A stretch of DNA of 64,000 nucleotides from Flavobacteriales bacterium (GTDB lineage: Bacteria > Bacteroidota > Bacteroidia > Flavobacteriales > Schleiferiaceae), in the NCBI GenBank assembly GCA_012269745.1, contig JAAXJR010000050.1, positions 1-64,000 of the forward strand, given 5' to 3'. Every line of letters starts with the position of its first letter. The first letter of the stretch is position 1. Under the pieces are notes generated by a model that did no database searches, was not told the origin of the DNA, and worked only from the letters and a program-made list of their open reading frames with translations. The translations under genes and the position numbers were made by a program. Shown in pieces: positions 61,333-64,000 of this stretch.

Positions 61333-61695
61333 CTACTTTGTTACGTAAATTACATCTACAAGCGCCTGTACATCACTATTTCTTCCAAACCACTTGGTTT
61401 TGAACTCTTCGGAATATACGCGTATGTTCGCGATGGTAACACTATCACCGTAAGCTTTCTTTGCTTCGTAAAGCATTTTCTCATAGGAGATTAGCCCATC
61501 GTGTAACACAACTTCTCTCGTCTGTTCAGCAGCTGTAATCTTGTCGCTATAAATGACATCAGGATAGACTGTTATCGTGCCCAAATAAGTCCAGGAATTA
61601 CCATAGAGGGTATTCGCCGTGTCATAAAGCGACCTGTTAGGGCTGGCGCAAGAGGCAAAAAAAGCGATAATTGCGATGAAAACTATTCTTTTCAT
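61333..61695 (-). CDS. Small lipoprotein of unknown function
   Basis: A 120-residue protein beginning MKRIVFIAIIAFFASCASPN, a lipoprotein signal with the cysteine after FAS. A frame opens 24 bases upstream, but ATG 61695 starts the signal. The mature domain (about 100 residues) has an alternating strand-helix pattern ending in DVQALVDVIYVTK. It resembles small Bacteroidota envelope lipoproteins but matches no family I can name. Confidence 0.72.
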   Translation of the reverse strand: MKRIVFIAIIAFFASCASPNRSLYDTANTLYGNSWTYLGTITVYPDVIYSDKITAAEQTREVVLHDGLISYEKMLYEAKKAYGDSVTIANIRVYSEEFKTKWFGRNSDVQALVDVIYVTK

Positions 61696-61723
61696 AATTG
61701 TTTTGTAAACCTCGACCAAAGCT

Positions 61724-61755
61724 AAAAAAAAAGCAGCCCAGTGGGCTGCTTTTTT
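61724..61755. terminator. Rho-independent terminator downstream of the small gene
   Basis: AGCAGCCC and GGGCTGCT form an 8-bp perfect stem with an AGT loop. The minus strand carries eight T after it, and the plus strand five or six. It lies directly at the stop of the 44-codon minus-strand gene. Confidence 0.85.
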
Positions 61756-61888
61756 AATGAGACTTAATGCGAGCCTCTAATGCTTTTTGACTGATCAAAA
61801 TTCCTCGCTCCTTGCAGTACTCTGAAATTCTGTTCAAATCACCTTTAAACTGTTTAATGGCTTGGTTAATACTACAAATAGGGTTCAT
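61754..61888 (-). CDS. Predicted 44-residue small protein
   Basis: ATG 61888 opens 44 codons ending at a TAA whose next bases form a perfect rho-independent hairpin with eight T, strong evidence of a transcribed unit on this strand. The product starts MNPICSINQAIKQF and is basic, amphipathic and probably helical, with no signal peptide. A TTG, 23 bases and TAAATTAG (one mismatch to TAnnTTTG) lie upstream on the minus strand. No family is recognised. It could instead be a non-coding RNA. Confidence 0.55.
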   Translation of the reverse strand: MNPICSINQAIKQFKGDLNRISEYCKERGILISQKALEARIKSH

Positions 61889-62109
61889 AGGAACATTTAT
61901 TTATGGATTAACACTGAGACTAATTTACAATTTCTAAATCCCGCTTCATCCAACAATCCGATTCAATTCTGATACGATAGTGCTTTTAAGTTTAAAATAC
62001 ATAGACTATTCTTCAAAAATTCCCGCCTCGAGAAAAACTCATACGATTAAATTTTACCTCAATAAGCTAAAAAACTCAGTTTATATATAAGGCTTCTTTT
62101 CTTTGTTGT

Positions 62110-63231
62110 ATGAAAAGGCCCTTGATTATTTGTGCAAACCCTGTTTTTGGAGATGAGGGATTATCTTCTACGGAAGAAATAGCAAAAGAGCTCAGTAGGC
62201 TTCGTCCGGTAGTTTTTGTGAATTTTCCGCTGACCCTCAGTCAGTTGAGATCTCAAAGACAACGAGTAAGTAAGGTAAATACTATAGAAGCTGTTCAAGG
62301 GTTTGATCAGTTATGGGTGTACGAACCTCCTATTATGTTGCCTTCAAACGCACTCAATGGACGGAGTTATACAGTGGTCAATACCATTAATAATATCAGG
62401 TATTACAGAGGATTACAGCGACTAATAAACGATTTCAATTGGAATCAAGTAGACTTAGTTAACGCGTTTAACCCGCTTTATGTCGGTGCTTGCACCAAAC
62501 TAAAAGCACATTCCTTGACCTATTATTGCTACGACAATATAGCCGCCTCTCATTGGATGAGGAATCATGGTACGCGATTGGAAGACAGGCTAGTCAATGA
62601 GGCAGATAAGATCATCGTATCTTCACCTGGACTTAAGGCGAAATTCTATGAAGCAAGCGTTCCTGTTGTTCTTGTCCCAAATGGAATGGATGCTTCGAAC
62701 TTCAGTGTGGTTGATGAATTACCTAAAAATTCAATTGCCTTAGCCTATGTTGGAGCCATTGACGATCGAATAGACTATAAATTAATCGAGGAAATCTTGA
62801 AACTTCCAGAGGTGAGTAAACTGAAGCTTGCGGGTCCATTAAAAACTTTGGATGCTGAATTACTTTCAGGGCATGATAAAGTCGACTACCTAGGGATATT
62901 GCCGAAAGAGGAGGTGGGTAAGGCACTCATTGAAGTGAATACAGGCCTCATACCGTTCGTGAAGAACGAATTTACCAAGTACATTTATCCACTGAAAATC
63001 AATGAATATCTAGGTAAGGGGTTGGCAGTGCTGACCACCGATTTTGCGGATTTATCTGATTTTGAAGCATTCGTTCAGCCTATCAGGTCTTTCGACGAAG
63101 CCACAGATGAATTGCAGCGAATTTTGAAGGAGGATTTCACAGAACCTAAGAAATTGGCTCGTCATGAATTTGCAATGAAAAATACTTGGGAACATCGGGC
63201 ACAAGCTTTTAATGAGGCATTAAATGGATAA
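62110..63231 (+). CDS. Glycosyltransferase, GT-B fold (family 4-like)
   Basis: A 373-residue GT-B enzyme: an N domain with IICANPVFGDEGLSSTEEIAKEL, then VDLVNAFNPLY, DKIIVSSPGLKAKF, VPNGMD, and a C domain with LAYVGAIDDRIDY and IPFVKNEFTKYIYPLKINEYLGKGLAVLTTDF, where the donor-binding acidic residues lie. This pattern occurs in polysaccharide loci that follow a flippase. It overlaps the flippase gene by 8 nt. The preceding 220 bases (61889-62109) are AT-rich and contain nothing else I can identify. Confidence 0.85.
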   Translation: MKRPLIICANPVFGDEGLSSTEEIAKELSRLRPVVFVNFPLTLSQLRSQRQRVSKVNTIEAVQGFDQLWVYEPPIMLPSNALNGRSYTVVNTINNIRYYRGLQRLINDFNWNQVDLVNAFNPLYVGACTKLKAHSLTYYCYDNIAASHWMRNHGTRLEDRLVNEADKIIVSSPGLKAKFYEASVPVVLVPNGMDASNFSVVDELPKNSIALAYVGAIDDRIDYKLIEEILKLPEVSKLKLAGPLKTLDAELLSGHDKVDYLGILPKEEVGKALIEVNTGLIPFVKNEFTKYIYPLKINEYLGKGLAVLTTDFADLSDFEAFVQPIRSFDEATDELQRILKEDFTEPKKLARHEFAMKNTWEHRAQAFNEALNG

Positions 63232-64000
63232 AAGACTCGTCATACAGAGTGGGTTTAACCTAATAGCAAATGGGCTTCCAGCACTGTTTGGGTTGCTTTC
63301 GTTTCGTTGGCTAGGCGGTGTTTTAGGTGTTGAAACTTTCGGAACATATATTCTGCTACTAGCCGCGTTCGGAATTTATACACAGATACGATCAGGCATT
63401 ATTTCAGCCGCATTTATAAGGATGACCGCGGGTAAGGATGATATCGACAGCATCATAGGTGCATCTATTTGGATATCAATCTTTCTCGCATTACTAGGCA
63501 TAATGACCACTTTCATTTTTGTCTTTTTTTCGGACCAATTCACCTTGGATTATTTCATTCTCGCATTACTCGCTTTCACCTCCATTCCTTCTTTTATTGC
63601 GATTAATTTGAATTCTGCCCGTGGAGTATTTCAACGTGTAGCATTAATTCGTCTAATTGAAACTGGTGGCTTTTTGTTGCTCTTAATCATTTTAACAAAT
63701 GACAATTCTACACTTACCGAGGTTCTGTTATTGTATGCATTAACCTCAGTGATTACGTCCATTTTTATTCTTATTATGAATTGGATACCACGGAAGTTAA
63801 CCTTCGGTAAAGAGCAAAGCAGTTATGTACGTGCTATTTGGGATTTCGGCAAATTCACTTCTGGTACTCAATTGGTAACCAGCCTTTTAACTAACACAGA
63901 TGTTTTCCTGATCAACTACTTTCTAGGAAGTTCGAGCGTTGCCTTGTACGAATACGGCAGGAAATGGTTGGAAATTTTCGAAGTCCCTTTCCGCTCTTTA
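63224..64000 (+). CDS. Polysaccharide flippase (Wzx / MATE-like), truncated by window edge
   Basis: ATG 63224 opens a frame of 259 codons still open at the right edge. The product has at least seven membrane helices and starts MDKRLVIQSGFNLIANGLPALFGLLSFRWLG, the pattern of Wzx/RfbX oligosaccharide flippases, with YGRKWLEIFEVPFRSL near the cut. Such proteins move undecaprenyl-linked glycan repeats across the inner membrane. The 8-nt overlap with the glycosyltransferase indicates one operon continuing beyond the window. Confidence 0.88.
   Translation, partial: MDKRLVIQSGFNLIANGLPALFGLLSFRWLGGVLGVETFGTYILLLAAFGIYTQIRSGIISAAFIRMTAGKDDIDSIIGASIWISIFLALLGIMTTFIFVFFSDQFTLDYFILALLAFTSIPSFIAINLNSARGVFQRVALIRLIETGGFLLLLIILTNDNSTLTEVLLLYALTSVITSIFILIMNWIPRKLTFGKEQSSYVRAIWDFGKFTSGTQLVTSLLTNTDVFLINYFLGSSSVALYEYGRKWLEIFEVPFRSL

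Noticed and set aside
1-64000. CRISPR arrays, tRNA/rRNA genes, insertion sequences, integrases or prophage genes
   Set aside because: No regular spaced repeats, cloverleaf sequences, transposases or phage-type proteins were seen on either strand.

Overview
The window looks like a compact chromosome segment of a marine-type Bacteroidota, probably Flavobacteriales. Three lines of evidence support this. Secreted proteins end in type IX secretion (T9SS) sorting domains of both types (A at 48505-49317 and 49925-53989, B at 19738-23163). Several genes are preceded by the Bacteroidota -7 promoter element TAnnTTTG. Many families are typical of that phylum: the exonuclease-DnaE fusion, DUF2452, TIGR02757, DUF5916, PspC with PadR, and CrtD with CruF. 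I see no tRNA, rRNA, CRISPR array, insertion sequence or prophage. No gene-free stretch exceeds about 300 bases; the longest is 61889-62109.

Layout. 1-5693 is surface-glycan territory: an O-antigen ligase-like protein, a secreted unknown and three glycosyltransferases. 5695-9104 holds a hybrid histidine kinase, a TerC protein and an unknown. 9146-11276 is a carotenoid pair (CrtD, CruF). 11332-13800 is a PadR/PspC/lipoprotein operon with a readable promoter and two inverted repeats. 14003-14605 encodes a CarF/PEDS1-type lipid desaturase. 14642-23163 holds a methyltransferase, a secreted protein, EttA, an acyl-CoA dehydrogenase, a TIGR03643 protein and a large T9SS type-B protein. 23262-29799 runs guaB, three SurA/PpiC-like periplasmic proteins and a MoxR ATPase. 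29857-31942 is a two-component system. 31939-34712 is an SDR / flavin reductase / cryptochrome-photolyase operon, divergent from a HutH-family ammonia-lyase (34820-36337). 36353-41783 holds DUF493, TIGR02757, a LolD-like ATPase, a DUF5916 outer-membrane protein and sucC.

From 41837 come pnuC, a SIS-domain sugar isomerase, a WbpB-like dehydrogenase, the dnaE fusion, a secreted intradiol-dioxygenase-like protein, thioredoxin and a 1354-residue hydrolase/beta-helix T9SS protein. The WbpE, WbpD and WbpI homologues follow at 54089-56851. Next are a four-gene minus-strand operon (esterase, DUF2452, DUF429, SRPBCC), a TPR membrane protein, TrmH, an AlbA_2-domain protein, an unknown, a lipoprotein and a 44-codon small gene. 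The window closes with a glycosyltransferase and the start of a Wzx-type flippase, so it opens and closes in glycan loci.

How the genes may fit together. The Wbp homologues can make diacetamido-uronic-acid-type sugars for surface polysaccharide and perhaps the T9SS anchor sugar, which would tie the glycan genes to the sorting-domain proteins. The SurA-like trio would help outer-membrane biogenesis. Carotenoids, the photolyase-like operon and the CarF-type desaturase suggest a lit, oxic habitat. Gene packing is extreme: seven of ten convergent gene pairs have stop codons between 4 nt overlapping and 1 nt apart.
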